A DNA stretch of 64,000 nucleotides from Plectrocnemia conspersa (taxonomy: Eukaryota > Arthropoda > Insecta > Trichoptera > Polycentropodidae), in assembly GCA_009617715.1 (NCBI GenBank), contig VTFK01000154.1, positions 434,001 through 498,000 on the forward strand. The letters run 5' to 3'. Below, piece after piece: positions 34,931 to 48,690 of this stretch (position 1 is its first letter; every line of letters starts with the position of its first letter). The notes beneath the pieces are model-generated. The model was given only the letters and a program-made list of their open reading frames with translations, did not search any database and had not been told where the DNA came from. Position numbers and translations under genes: made by a program.

Positions 34931-36118
34931 TGAACTATGTTTGGGGGTTGACCACCCGTAGGAGACCCGGTTTTTTGTATTTAATTCGACTCTCTTATTT
35001 ACTCTTTTTGCGAGAGAAAGTTTCGATGATCATGCACTTTTTCTTTTCCTTATACATACTTTATTTCTTATTAGAAATCGTAATTCAATTTAAATATTTT
35101 ATGCAAGGTTTTAATAATAATATATATTCTAATTCTTGTTGTACAACAATTTCAAAGGTTAACTTTAAGCAAAACAATACCGTAGACAAAACCATTTTTA
35201 TTCCCAATCGTAATCAGTTTTAGTTAAAAAATACATCAAAGCAACAAAAAAATATTATTACAAATGTACGCTTTTAGTGAAAATTATACATACTTGTATA
35301 TTTTAAATTATAATAAAAATTAAATTAATAAGTTCTTATTTTTAAGTTAATTAAACTAACTAAATACTACAATGCAAACAAAGCATTTGTTATCTATCCG
35401 AATAAATCCATTGTAAAATTCTCAAGATCTAATTATAATTCAAAAGTCATCAATTAACACAAATTTTTAGAATGGTTCTAAATATCTGTTGCAAAACATT
35501 ACTTTCTATACAAGCCCTCGTATTTCCTGAACTATCTTTAGTAGCATTTCTAAGAGTACCTTTTTAGACGTTTCTTTCTCATGCATTTTTGATTAAATAT
35601 AAAAATCTGTATGATAGCCTACAGCGTGTCGGAAAGTTTTGTTCAGTTAAACGATATCGCCTTGTAGGAGTGCAATGGAATCCGCAGGTAATATTTCAAT
35701 ATAAAATAATACATCAGCCGGTCGGGGTGTAGAGTATCGATTCTGTGAAATAAAGCTGACAGATTTTACAGCAGACGAGAAAGTTTTTCGCAGAGAGTGA
35801 GGTCATGGAAAAAGTTAGACCGGCTTTGGATGCATTACACTGCCTGCAAAACTGCACCGGATAAATTACAGCAATTTATCAATGATTTCAGGACGTATAA
35901 ATATTTGAATTGTGTAATTTAATTTGGGAATTTTACTATATATCTTGAAATTGTAAGAATATATAAAGCGTATTTTTTCATAACTAAAAATATTTTAATT
36001 TTATTTAATGTAAATATTTGAAAAGATGAAATACAATCATATTAAAAAAAATACTACTTGCGGATATACTAAAAAAATAATTATTTTTATTGAATATACA
36101 TTTTCCTTTTTAAACATA
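34930..36118. other. Intron with one weak island (35500-35900)
   Basis: A 97-codon plus frame at 34930-35223 is mostly Phe/Tyr/Ile/Asn low complexity and is not credible as a gene. The 35500-35900 stretch is mildly GC-richer (GTGTCGGAAAG, CAGCCGGTCGGGGTG) without identifiable elements. Confidence 0.3.
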
Positions 36119-36245
36119 TTTTTTTTTAATTTTTAAGCATAGTGTTATGTTGTAGTTAAAGAAGTATATTTTCAGAAGAGCTTACCAAGAACTTTTTTTT
36201 TAATTTTTAAGCATTATTTCTTGTTCTAGTTAAAGTAGTTATATA
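36119..36245 (+). repeat. Local direct duplication (about 50-60 bp units)
   Basis: Two units share TTTTTTTTAATTTTTAAGCAT followed about 10-12 bp later by GT(T)(G/C)TAGTTAAAG.AGT, at about 36119-36172 and 36193-36245. A short spacer separates them. Confidence 0.6.
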
Positions 36246-36329
36246 TATTTTTATTAATGAATTTTTATTAGTAATGGTTATAATGTATTTAATAAAAATA
36301 ATAAAAAAGTTTGCCCTTATACATTTATT

Positions 36330-36344
36330 AAATAGCAAATGTTT
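36330..36344 (+). repeat. Second occurrence of the AAATAGCAAATGTTT word
   Basis: The 15-mer is identical to the start of the inverted-repeat arm at 13525. It is preceded by a similar TTATTA context, and a partial reverse complement (AACTTACTTGTTATTT) follows about 25 nt later. Suggests a decayed copy of the same small element. Confidence 0.35.
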
Positions 36345-38030
36345 CTGTGATTAAAAACAGATTCGAAAAACTTACTTGTTATTTAAAAATAAACACTACC
36401 ATGGGTAATCTAAGCAAATGGTAAATATAACACTTATAAATCAAAAGTATTAAGGTAATATAAAAATATTTTTTTTGCAATTAAAGTTTGTAAAAAGGTA
36501 GTAATAATAATATTACTATATGGTTATTGTACATATTGATTTTTTTATGTGCCTTTGCTGACTTTTCTTAGCATTAAAAGCAAGCGTGTTTGCTAAAAAA
36601 CGAGGAAAAATTATCAACTTTATGACCGATAATTTGTGTAATGCTTACAGTAAATATATTTATACATACCTACTATATTAAAATTTATATAAATATATTT
36701 AAAATATTTATGATTAAGAGAAAATTGTTTAGATTAAATTGGTTTTATAAAATTGTGACATTCAGATTACTTGTGAAATTAATTCTTTATTCATATGTCA
36801 CGAGTCATCGCTGTTTTGTCTCAAGTCGTATAGTTATTACAGTAATATTTGTTTAGATGTTATCAGGGTTTGCTTATTGTCGTCTCATATTTATTTGTTA
36901 ATGACTTTGATAAATACGTTTCAATTATATTAGTTTTTTTACTAATTATATATTAAAAGTTTCTAAATTGGTTATACATATGTATATAATTTAATTTTGA
37001 TAATTTTTATATGGGGAATAAATTTAAATATGTAGAATATCTAAAGTTTAGATATCTTACATATTTAAGTTTAGATTCTTACCCATATATGAACTCTTTC
37101 TTTTGAATTGCAGCAATATTTACAATTTTTGTTAGATCCGTGGCTAACACTGTTTTATGCGAGTATATGTACATATGTTCTTTTGAATCCCTTTCTTGGA
37201 TTTAGATTTTTCATTATTATCTTTTTATTTTCACTGTACACCGTATAGTGAAAATTAAACATATAATATATTTATATAAATATGTAAACTGTATTATTTT
37301 GTCATTTAAATATGGTAGAGTAAAATGTTTAACCCAATTTAATATGTCTAGAACTTTAAAATATAAATTAATGAAAGGAAGTTTTTATTTATTTATTTTT
37401 TATTTATATTAGAGTTTCTAATTTTTGTAAAATACAAATTAAAAAAAATAACTGGCTTTAAGTTAATGCAAAAATGAGCCCTTTTTGGAGCATTATTTAC
37501 ATTTTTTTTAAAACTGTTGACATAATGATACGTATTTCATACTTTCAATTAAAAGTCTGTGCCTTGTTGCCAAAAACAAGTAATTTAAAATAACCCTGAA
37601 GTAAGGTCTGGAATGTTCATATCGGACGATGAAAGAGGACAGTGTTCCTCCTGTATGCAAGGTGAAACAGTCTTGCTAGAACCATGTCTTCAACTGCAAC
37701 TTCAATTATTTGAAGTTAGGTCTCAGGAAGTCATATAAAATGACTGCTTTGCCAGTTTGCAAAAAGCGCATTTTATTTAACTTTTTCAAGACAAAGGCTT
37801 TACTATAGTACCTTTGTAAATGGGTATCGTAAATAATGTGGGGATTTTCAGTTCCTTAAAAAAAATTTAAATCACATATGTATGTGTAAGTAGCATATAT
37901 CTTTTATTATTATAATTCTATACTTCTTTATGTTTAGTGTAAATTTAACCATATGGATGAGCTTCTTCGGCATTACTCATAACTCAACTAAGACATTTAA
38001 TAGTATAGTATGTTCTATACTACACTATAA
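36345..38030. other. AT-rich intron
   Basis: AT-rich low complexity. A short, more complex patch at 37600-37740 has an open phase of about 50 codons with Cys pairs but no recognisable domain (see rejected items). Confidence 0.35.
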
Positions 38031-38039
38031 GTCGTACAC

Positions 38040-38610
38040 TTCAAAGTGTTGAAGAAGAAGGAGAAGAAATTTATTTCTCGCAGAATCGGCGCCGTTGCGG
38101 GCAAATCTCGCGATTTCCCCGGCGCCGCGGGAAAACCGCGAACCGTTGCTCGGCACGCGTGACCGGAAAAGATTCGCGGTGGGGGCCTTTGAAATACGAT
38201 GTAAGCCGTGACATAGAAAATTGCCGGGCATACACACATGGCAAGCATTTTCCACCCTCGCAATTCCCATCACATAGGTATGCGCCCTGTGAGGTCGAAC
38301 GCATGCGTCAAACCTGCGATACGTGACTGCGCCAACGGGCTGAGGTGATGGCCGGACTCGGTTCCGGTTCCGGTCCGGGAAATCGGCAGCTACCTGGGTA
38401 TCCAGAAAGTTTCGCCCGAAAAAATATCGCCCGGTGGGGATTAACGGTACGGACATAACCAGCTCTCGCGGCTAGTAGCTGGAAAGTTTCATGTCTGCTT
38501 TTGTGTCTATGGTTCACGGCTCGGTGCAAAAAGTTTCGGAGCGAACTTGGTTCCGCATAATTGGAGCCGAGGCCTATCCGGCACGTTGGAAGATTATGGT
38601 TATTGACGGG
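38040..38610. promoter_or_regulatory. CpG-rich intronic island
   Basis: A strongly GC/CpG-rich block about 12.6 kb into the intron. It contains two CGGCGCCG palindromes flanking CGGGCAAATCTCGCGATTTCC (about 38088-38130), the tandem CGGTTCCGGTTCCGGTCCGG near 38358-38377, and CGCATGCGTCA near 38299. Minus-strand frames of 143 codons (38025-38456) and 150 codons (38308-38760) are open, but their translations are low-similarity Arg/Pro/Ala-rich sequence with an AT-run hydrophobic N-terminus in the second. I judge them chance. An intragenic promoter, enhancer or noncoding RNA start is possible. Confidence 0.4.
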
Positions 38611-41160
38611 TTTAATTAGGAAATAAAAATGAACACATTTTTGGATATAGCTAGACACGTACATACATATGTGCTTATCGTATCTCATACTACACAAGGA
38701 GCAGAATAATGAATAATGAAAAAAATATATATTTATAATATAGGAAAAATAAAAACACAAAAAACATAAAATATTACACTTATTTTATACTTTTTAAGAT
38801 AAGGCTTTAGCTTAATATAATGTAATAAAACACTCGAACCAAGTTTTTATTTAATTACTTGTTTGTTTTGTCAATGAACTTTATTTGATAAAGCTTTCCA
38901 TCGCAAAAGCATTTTAGTTATAATTATATTAAAATAATATTTAATTTGTTAAATAAAAACAATGGTTATTAAGATATAAACATATAAAAAACAGTTTAAC
39001 TTATGGGTTAATCGTGTATAATATATAATAGTCATACTATTTTTATCATTTTTTATGATATTTTTTAAAGCTAATTATATTTTACTGCATGTATTAATTA
39101 TTGTAATTGTTTTTTTGTAAGCTTATATATTTTTAATACAAGGCTAAAGTTGATTTAAAAAAAATATTTGAGACATAAAGACGCATACAAAATACATGTT
39201 ATATACAATATTTATGTATAAATAATTATTAAAATATATATTTTGTATTCAACAAATATTTTTAATTGTTTAATTTACAGCAATTTTGCATGTATCATAT
39301 ATTAAATTAGAGTTTATAAATAAAATATAAAAGCTTGCGAAGAAAATAAAGATTTTTTTATGCCATACAAGTATTACATTAATAATAAATTTCTTATGGT
39401 TATAAGATATAATAATATAATTTTGACATTATTTAATTAATGTTTTAACTGTTCCATCACATGATATTTTCTCTTTTATTTAAAAAAATAATTACATTTT
39501 ATCATATGATTTACATAACAACATTTATTCATGTTTTATCCATTCAGTCAACGAATCCTTGTCAAAGACTTAATAATGTAATTATTTATTGTTGACTTCA
39601 CTACTGTTTTTTAAATAAGTTATACATTTACGTTAAACCCAGCTAGTAAAATAGTGAAAATTTATCTCAATTAAAACAAATAATGCATATTTATTTTTAT
39701 TAAAAATCTAAACATGACGTTATCGCAATGAGATACAGACATCATAAAAAACCTATTAGGTAAGAAGTGATACACCAGACTAAAATATATATTATATAGA
39801 AATATTTATTTATTTTAAATCATATGTAGAAACATGACAGGCCTTAGTCCTAAGTGTGACAACAATGTAAACACAATCAACAACTACTTAATTAGTATTT
39901 AAAACGCCAAACTGAAATCAAAATTTTGTTTAATGATGAAAAAAAATATTATCACAGCTTTTGATTCTTTATTCGTGAGATTAAAAAACTAATAAATTAA
40001 GATCGAAAAAAAATTAAATTAGATAAAAATCATTAGTACCTAGATTTTCTATATATCTGTCACTGACTATATTATTAATTTATCGTGTTGATCGATACTG
40101 TCTGTTTCAGACTCCTTTCAAACAGTAAACCGTAGTGACGTGACATTTGCACATATAATTTTTAGGTTAACTGTGCTATTATTCACTTTTAGATTGAAAA
40201 TCAAAATTTTAGCTAAACGTTCCGACGATTACGATTACGTGCTACTGCAATGCAGAAAAGGCAAGAGACTTGAAATAATAAATATAGCTAAGTATTGAAA
40301 TAAATTTGTGATACCAGAATGAATAAAATAATAATGAATAAGGAATGAGTTTAAATCTGTTCTGGGCAAAGCCGGGTTATCGAGCTAGTTTACCAATAAA
40401 AATTTTGCGCTAACTAATAAATAATTAAACAAATATACATAATATTACAATTAAAAAAAATCGTAGTGATTTTTATGCAAAACTTTTTATAAAAAAAAAA
40501 TATTATCAATATCTAAATAATAAAAATAGAGAATAAATAAGCCATAAATGTTTTTAGTGTCACAATATTTATATTATCAAAAAAATATATATTTTCAAAG
40601 AAAATTTATTTTTTAGAAAATTAAGAAAATCTTCTGGTATGTGAAAAACAATATTTAAAAAGAGTTTTTTTAATAGGCTTGTATTTATATAAAACACATT
40701 TTAAACAATAAAAGTTTTTTAGAAAACATCGTCTGTATTGAAATTTGGCAAAATATTTTATTAAATTTAGAAAAAGTTTTTTATATAAATTTAAAATATT
40801 AAAATATAATATGTATTTTTTGTATTGAAAAAATAAAATAAAAATTTGATGCACATTTTATTTAAAGCTAATAAATAAACTTATTTTTGCAAATAATTAA
40901 TAATAATTATTAATAATTTTCTTTGAATTACTATTAATCCTGTAAAGCAATTAAATAATTTTGGATTGGTACCATGTTAACCAAATAAAAATATATAGAC
41001 AATAATAAAATAAGAATACTATACTACGAATAATATTTTAAAGCGTTTTGGTTATATCTTTATGATGGAGCATAATATAAAGTAAGGTAAAAGTAATTAT
41101 ATTTCAACATAGTTGGGTTAATACGGTAAATTCTTAACAACAAAATTAAGATTAAATCAT
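38610..41160. other. AT-rich intron
   Basis: Very AT-rich sequence. The 77-codon minus frame at 40621-40854 is Lys/Phe/Tyr low complexity. No feature supported. Confidence 0.45.
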
Positions 41161-41840
41161 CGCTTATTCAAAAGGCCAACGGACATTATTTTATTGCCAT
41201 GCTCGTATAAAAGTGCATTAAACAAAGTTTGTTAACACTTTTGATTCTTAATACGTCTCAGACTTTAACAGCGTCGCCGGGCGTAAAAACAAACTTTTTG
41301 AATAACTTAAAATTTAACTAGACACGTAAACCTCGACTCTGTCGTCTTATTTTACTAGTTCAAATTACACATAACATTTACAATATAATTGCAACTATAA
41401 CATTGAATCTTGTTTCGATTGTATAATACTTATTTATTATCGATTTACTCGGGTGGCAAAGCTAATTTTGAATAAATAACTGTAATCTGACAGTCTAATG
41501 ATTATATCAGCTATTTGAGAGGCTTTTGCGTAGTTAGAGCTAGTAATCTGTTGTAATTTCAAGAGTTTCGCATCTCTGTTTACCATTTTGAGTCGTTTTG
41601 CGACCAAAGTAGTGCCGCGGGTATAATTCTGGGTCGTATCTATTCGATTGCCCGCCGGGTGTATTTTTTTTATCAAAACTCTCAAGAGGATTAGTATTAT
41701 TTTGACCCCCGGCTCGAGCATTGCTATCTGTTATGGAAGTACATCATCCCTTCTTGCGCTCAAATGTATACAAAGTTGTTAAGATTAAATAAGATAAGTC
41801 CGTGAATTGAACTCGAGAGGATTACTTTGTACTAGTGCAA
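41160..41840. promoter_or_regulatory. GC-richer intronic segment
   Basis: Patches of moderate GC (CAGCGTCGCCGGGCG near 41269, TTGCCCGCCGGGTG near 41648). A 94-codon minus frame (41437-41721) has a fairly balanced composition but no recognisable domain. Possible regulatory DNA. Confidence 0.25.
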
Positions 41841-41959
41841 AACGATCGAATAGAGGCGCAAATGTATTTTTTACCTTTGACAATGTAAATATTTAAATTT
41901 AAACGTATGTATATGTATGAAGAATGCATAGGCGTGTATGTATAAGAACGCCGTAAGGA

Positions 41960-42800
41960 AAACTTTCCAAATCCAGTGTTTACAGTAGACCGAACGAAAA
42001 TAAAAGAGAGTCGGAAAAGTTTTTATCAGATCCCGTTGGAGAGTAGAGGGCACTCTGGAGCTTTTCCTCACCCAAATGCTCGCTCCTTAGACTATTTCTC
42101 AGAAATCTTGCGAATGAAATCGGTCTTTACTTACTCATTTCCGCTGTTTTCGCATTTTTCATTAATAAGCATGTATTCTCTTTGTATTTCTTTAATAAAA
42201 AAATACAATATTGGACAATGTAAATATTCAGACTAAGAAAAACACCTGAGAAATTATAGTCAAGATAAAGAAAAGAATACTGAATTTCCCTTTCTGAGAT
42301 TTTTATTTGTATCACGCCTTGGGGCTATATTTTTACTGGCGATGTTTACGCATCGTAAGGATATTTTTCCTCAAAAATGCAATTAGCTACGTGCCCGGAA
42401 AAAAGATAAAACCACCAGGCAAGCATTCGTCTCATTGGATCTTTGTGTAAGTGAGTGATGTCGTAAAGATATATATAAAAAAGGTTAGCCTCGAGCTTTC
42501 GTCGGTTTCGGATCAAATCTATAAGAGCCATCAGTCCAATAACGAGGTATGGTGTCATGACATGAAGGAAGATTGGGGGATTCGGACCGGAGAAAGAAAG
42601 AGAATTCGGGAAAGCTAATCTAGTTATTCTAGGTCAGCCGTTCGTTCCCTTGTCGCATTTTCCTCCCCAAGCCCTCCCACCGAATGGTACGACTCCCCTG
42701 GTGCCTCTACGCCGTAGGCCTACACGATGCTGTACGACGTCGCAAAGACAGACAATTATAGATGGTACGATAGATACATACGTGAATCTGTATTGTTTTA
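41960..42800. promoter_or_regulatory. GC-richer intronic segment
   Basis: A long mixed-composition stretch including CCGGAGAAAGAAAGAGAATTCG (purine-rich, near 42588) and a pyrimidine-rich block around 42640-42720 with CGCCGTAGGCCTACACG. Several 60-86-codon frames are open without domains. Candidate conserved noncoding DNA. Confidence 0.25.
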
Positions 42801-42829
42801 CGCAAACACGCAGCACATGTATATTGTTT

Positions 42830-44290
42830 GATTAGTTGGTATATTTTTTATTTATATACTTTGAAAAGTTTACTTTACATAAATAGATGTTTTGTTTAGT
42901 AACAGATATATTTATTTAATAACACATAATATATGAAGTATGTATTGTTTTTTCTGTATTTTTAATATGTCTTATTTGTGTAATAAACTGGTATAAATAA
43001 ATTAATTTGGAACTTAACAGCATCAGAGATTTAGCAAAAATGTAGCAAATGACTATAAAGCATGCCATATAATTTATTAAGGAGTTAATTATTCATATTT
43101 AAAAGACAACTACCAAAAGTACATTTCAACTTATTTTAATTGATTAGGATCAAATAAGTACAACATGGCGTCGAGAATAAAAAACAATTTAACTCTTAGC
43201 TTGTAATATAAATTATTTTCATTATAAAATTCAAGTACTTTGGTGAATTATATTTATAACAACACCATACATTAATGATCATAAATTAAAAATATATTAC
43301 AACCATATGTTATTATTAATTACCTAATTTTAACAATTAAAATCATCTCAAAGCAGTTAAATTAAATCACACATAATACATATATAAAGCAAAAGCTACA
43401 TTAGAAGTTTATTTTTGTTATTAAGAAATTACAAGTTCTTCCTTAGAGTAGTTTCTAAAAAAATATTTTAAATGTAATTTCTCTAATGCAATATTTAAAA
43501 AAATAATATATTTAATAAATACAGTTATTCGGTATCTGCTTAAATTTATTGATCATTTAAAAAATGATTTTTTTTATTGATTTCTACATGACAATAAAAA
43601 TATATAGTAATGGAAAATATACACATAATAACAAACTGCTTGTGTTACATACAACTTTATAATTATTATTTATTTTAATTGTGCGGATTTTAAGCAATCT
43701 GTATTTTATAAAATACAACAAGTAAGAGTGTAAAATACTGAAAAACTACTATACTATTTAAATGCAATTATGTAAAGAAAGGTAAAAATGGTTTATGGTG
43801 AATTACCAACCATATTATAAAAAATATTTACCCCTTGTACTACCACTGTATTCCCAAATATTGTATATTATATAGCATACACCTTTAGTATTAGCTAATA
43901 AATTTCTGCTGGTTAAAAACACTTTAGTTGGCGCTATTTTGCAGTTAAATTTCTCTAATAATATGACACTCGTCGACTTTAACTTTAAGTTAAAAGTCAT
44001 AGAATTGAGCAGATACAGTTTCGCTTTGTATGATAAAAGCGAAAAAAACAATTATTTAGTAGCAAATCTAAACATATGGTTGTTAGTGCTATACATAAAT
44101 ATGTAGTTATAGTTATTACAACATTTATAGCCTCAAATGTCAAATAAATAAATTTTAATTTAATCTTTTAAATTAATGCATGTTTTAAAATTTTGTTTAT
44201 CTTGCAGAGAATTAAAAAACCAACAACAAATAATAGCTAGAATATTATTACTAAAAATTTAATAATATTAGAAAAATATAATTAAACACT
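42830..44290. other. AT-rich intron
   Basis: AT-rich. A 78-codon minus frame at 43815-44051 shows no domain. Nothing else recognised. Confidence 0.4.
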
Positions 44291-44299
44291 TAAGTGTAT

Positions 44300-44640
44300 C
44301 CATTCAAAGGCTCAGATCGTTTCGAAATTTCTTACAGTTTCTTCAAAGGGCGTGTCAGAATCAACGGGGCACGTCTCCGGCCCTCTGTCGAGGAAAACTT
44401 TCGAAAACGTCGAGTCATCTTGACGAAACATGTACACGGTATTCAGCAATAATTGCAAATTATACAGCAATTACAGCGGCACAACGGCTGAAAATTTAGT
44501 TAACGAGATGACTGTACATGTAGCAATTCAATCCGTGAAACGCTCGACATAAACATATTTGCAAAGCTTCTTCGCGTTGTGTGCGTTGCGTTTCATTTCG
44601 CTTGTTTAAAGAGTGCCTGCCGTGTAATGGATATTAACCT
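44300..44640. promoter_or_regulatory. GC-richer intronic islet
   Basis: Contains CGGGGCACGTCTCCGGCCC, AAACGTCGAGTCATC and CAGCGGCACAACGGC. No open frame over 60 codons. Composition suggests an enhancer-like or conserved noncoding element. Confidence 0.25.
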
Positions 44641-47460
44641 AATCGTTCGTTTGTAATTATAAATAAAAATTACTTATAAACATATTAAATGTTATGCAGA
44701 AAACTACAATTATAAATATAATGTAAATAAATATGGATTTCTGCAAAAAAGTAAAACTTAGCCTAACTGTTTTTTTCAGGAATCTCATAACTAGTAATAA
44801 AATATTTTAGAGACATATTTTAAACTATTTTAAGTTAATCTAAAACGTTATTTCAGGTATTTTTTTATAAACTTTATTTTTTAAGGCAAATTTATAGCCT
44901 ATTTTAGTTGCTATTCTCCTTAATTATTGCAAACCCTGCATCTAATTGAAACATCGTTCATTGTTGATATTAGTATGGTAGGTTTTATTACCACGGCTAT
45001 TAGTTTGAATAAGTTAAAAAATTAGGGGTTTTTAAAAGGTTTTATTTTTAAGCTTGGGGTGTAACCTTCATATCCAACATTAATTCTCAAGAGATTCCAG
45101 AATAAATTCCTTAGGTTATTGACCAGTGCTCTTTGGTTTTTGCCTAATGATTATATATTACGTGACTGCAACTGTGTCAGTGTAAAATAAACAATTAAAT
45201 AGATAAGTAAACAATATTTAAATAAATTAAAAACTCATCATAACATGAAAAACAATAAACAAACGTGAACTAAAAAAATATATTTAATTAATATGAGAAA
45301 TATCATAACTACTTAAAAAGTACTACTAACTCACATATAATAATATAAATATAGGTTATGATTTAACCCATTAAACATATTACAATTTTATGTTGATTAT
45401 TTATAGAACGCATTAAAAGAGACTCCTTACATGCTATTTTTCTTTTTCCTAGTTGCTGGTAAAAAGTATGAAAAATACATAGAATGAGAATTGATTATTA
45501 TCTGAGTATACAGATTGCATGAAAAGTGATGATGTTTCGAGTTCCGAGGGCTTGATTTTTAACCTAATACATTAACCTTTTTCACAATTAGCCTATATTT
45601 TCTTTAGAGTTCTAAATTACAATCTAATAATTTAGCTTATTATATGTACAATCAAATTCCATTATAATATTTCACATTTAGTAAAATAGATGAACTAAAA
45701 AATATTGTAAAAAATAACGGATATATTAAAAGTTATCTTGGCAATAATATATGTTCATTATTATTTTTTTAAAATACTATAAAAGCTATTCTAAAGATAT
45801 TTTTTCAATATTGTGTTAAATCAGATTTATAAACCTTACCTATAATAAAATATTTTTTTTAACAATTAAATACATTTTTTAAATTATTATAAACCCCTAT
45901 TTACTTTTTAAGCTACACGATACAATTAATATTTTTTTGTTGTAAATTTACAATTCTTTTAATATGAATATTACCTTTAAACTTGATTACATTTGTATTC
46001 ATAGATTAATGGTAACCTAAAATAACTGGAATATATATTCGTATTGATTGTATTTAGATATTGCATATGTATATATTATTGTTTCATAAGCTTCATTTTA
46101 AACGTATTTTTAGAGTCTACGTTGCAAAAATATATTATCGAAATGTATTGTATAAAAAAATTATGGGTTTGTAAAAATATAGATTATATACAAAGGCTTT
46201 TAATTATTTATTTTTACAACAGAGTGCAAAACTAAGGCTTTATATTACGATAACATCAATGAAATGTCAATTTTCAGTCATTTTTAAATCATTTTAAACA
46301 TATCTTCTTCCTTAATGAGTTTTTGAATAAAATCTTTAAAAATATTGTTGAATACAAAAATTTAAAATCTTTAAAAATTTAAAAATTTAGGATCTCATAT
46401 AACAATTTAAATATTTTTTTTAATAAATGAGTTTTTTATCTAAAACTATCGTAATTTTTTTTTCCTTTAGGAAAAGTTTTTCCTGCTATGTACATACATA
46501 TATGTATTTATATAGTATTTTTGTTTTTAGTATAGGTCTTTGTGTTGGTATCTTTTGTAAAAGTCTTATTGATAAACGTCCTATAGAAGACTCGTTGATA
46601 AACGTAGCTTAGCTCTATTTTTGTGCAGGGATAAAAAACAGTGTATAGAAAAAAATTAATACATCTAATGATTTTTACATTAATTTGTAAATCGTGTTTA
46701 AAATATATTAATCTTTTAAATATATATAAACTCACTTTTCATTACATATTATTTTTTTTGTATTTGTAAAAAAAGGACAACATATTATCAAATGATTCAT
46801 GTAGGATTACTAACATGAAAATACTCATTTTTTTAGCTACATAATGAATCGTTGCAAAGTAATCCTAATAGAATAATTTATAAAGCATTGATCCTAGCAT
46901 TTAAATTTTTTTGCTGTCCAGAAAACCAAAACAAAATATTTCATTCGTGATTCTTAGTCAGTCATAAAACTTCTATTGTCAATGCAGTTGTAAATTTAAC
47001 TAATTTAAACTAATTTTTTTTTCTTTAAATTGTAGCGGTTGTAAACTATTTTTATATATTAAAACAAATACAATTTTATGAAAATTATCATAAAACCTTA
47101 AAATTCATCGAAAAATAAAAAAATTATATTTTGAATTTCTCTTTCAGTTTTTAAGTATTTATAATATTTAAATGCTGGGATTAATTGCGATCAGAACTAT
47201 ATTTCGATAGTGATGCATCTGCCATAGTCACGAATTTTCAATACTAAATATACATGAACCTTGTGCATTCTTCATTTAATGCATTTTTATCAACAGCATC
47301 CATGATAGATATAAAAGTAAGAAATTATAATCAGTGCATAACTCTAATTAAGAAAAAAATAATTGAGCTTAGTTGGTAAATTTTTTTAGTCTGATTTTTA
47401 AGAACTTTCATAGAGAATTTCATATTCGGACAAATTAAAACATCTGGTAACCTTAATTAT
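44640..47460. other. AT-rich intron
   Basis: AT-rich desert. Short Tyr/Ile/Phe-rich frames only. No feature supported. Confidence 0.45.
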
Positions 47461-47469
47461 AAGGACATT

Positions 47470-47940
47470 GTCAAGTATATGTTTTCTCGATAGACACACA
47501 CATATTGCAAACGAGAGAGGAGAAGAAGATGATGTAAGCGTGTATTGGGGGTGCGCGATATTTATCCGCATAATTTTTAAATGAGCCCCCGTGGGTAAAG
47601 GCAGGGGCGGGCGTCGCCGGCGTCGTTTCCGAAGAGAATGGGAATAAATTGGGTGGAGGTGCGCACCTTGGGCCGCCGCCACCGTACGAAATGATACGAT
47701 CGTTAAAATGATAGTCTGGCGATGATGCCTCGCGCTAAGGGCGGCAGGGGTGTGTGGTGTGGAGGGGAGGGGAGCCTGCATTGCGTGCCCACCCTCGAAC
47801 AGAAGTGGCGCCCCCACGAAACGGGCGCCCGCCGACCCTACGCACCCGCCCGGCTGCCGCTGCGTCGGCTCACTATTACACGTCATTCGATTATTCGGTT
47901 AGAGCTGTCGCACGTATCTGGATATAATAAAAAACCCGCG
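47470..47940. promoter_or_regulatory. CpG/G-rich intronic island
   Basis: A GC-rich block with GGGGCGGGCGTCGCCGGCG, a G-rich run around 47738-47774 (AGGGCGGCAGGGG to GGAGGGGAGGGG) and GGCGCCCGCCGACCC. Frames of 162 codons on minus (47398-47886) and 83 on plus (47722-47973) are open, but their Arg/Pro/His/Ala-rich translations resemble no domain and continue into AT-derived sequence. Candidate intragenic promoter or enhancer. Confidence 0.4.
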
Positions 47941-48143
47941 GGAACAACTTTTATTTATTATTTTTTATTGTGATTTTGTGTTAGATTTTCATGATGTCGA
48001 TTATATTATATTATATGAACATGTTGGTAATGTGGTAAGTTTGAAATGGCTTTAAAAATCAGTGCTTAGGTTTTTCAGAAAATTTTTCAAAATGGTTATC
48101 GATTTAAAGTCCCTGTATTTCAAAATTAATAAATTATCTGTGT

Positions 48144-48165
48144 TATATATATATATATATATATA
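48144..48165. repeat. (TA)11 microsatellite
   Basis: An uninterrupted TA dinucleotide run of 11 units, followed by imperfect ATA extensions to about 48176. Confidence 0.9.
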
Positions 48166-48449
48166 AATATATAAAATACTATTTATTACTGTGGAGTATA
48201 CAGATTTTAAAAAGAATACAATTTATTTTTTAATATATAATAAAGTCTTAACAACATCTTTATTTTACAAACAATTTCGTAACAAGATAAGAAGTGTTGA
48301 GTTAAATGTTTCAAACATTTCAACCAACTCTGATAAAACTTAAACTAAAAGTGTAACTTTTGAAGGTCATGCGCAATCTTATTACACAGTAATATTATAT
48401 TTGTAATTTTATTGTGAATAAATCTTAAATCGTGGTTATTTTAAAAGAG

Positions 48450-48690
48450 AAAAACATACCTCTATAAGTAGGCAAGTGAAAGTGCTGAATGCGGGCGCTC
48501 AGATGCCGCTTTGTTAGAATTCCCAGGAAGCAGAGGGCTATAGAAAGTGACGTAATTTCTTCTCAATGGGTTCAGATTCAGCGATTAGATTATGACACAA
48601 CATGGCGAATAAAGATTCGCCCTCAGCATCGCATCCAAAGGATGGTATCTGATGGGCATACGTGGTTGCGTACGTACGCATAAACGAATC
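48450..48690. other. Small GC-richer islet
   Basis: Mixed composition with GCGGGCGCTCAGATGCCGC and a 64-codon plus frame (48489-48683) lacking a domain. Possibly noncoding regulatory DNA. Confidence 0.2.

Noticed and set aside
34930..35223. 97-codon plus frame
   Set aside because: Mainly Phe/Tyr/Ile/Asn from AT-rich DNA. No splice sites or domain.
37610..37735. Open phase of about 50 codons with C-S-S-C and E-P-C motifs, possible cysteine-rich exon
   Set aside because: Too short, no clear acceptor/donor pair, and no recognisable zinc-binding domain spacing.
38025..38760. Minus-strand frames of 143 and 150 codons as genes
   Set aside because: They overlap in different phases in a CpG-rich island, show no domain, and the second begins in AT-derived hydrophobic sequence. 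Stop-poor GC-rich DNA explains them.
47398..47886. 162-codon minus-strand frame as a gene
   Set aside because: Arg/Pro/His-rich translation of a GC-rich island with no recognisable domain. A plus-strand frame is equally open over the same bases.
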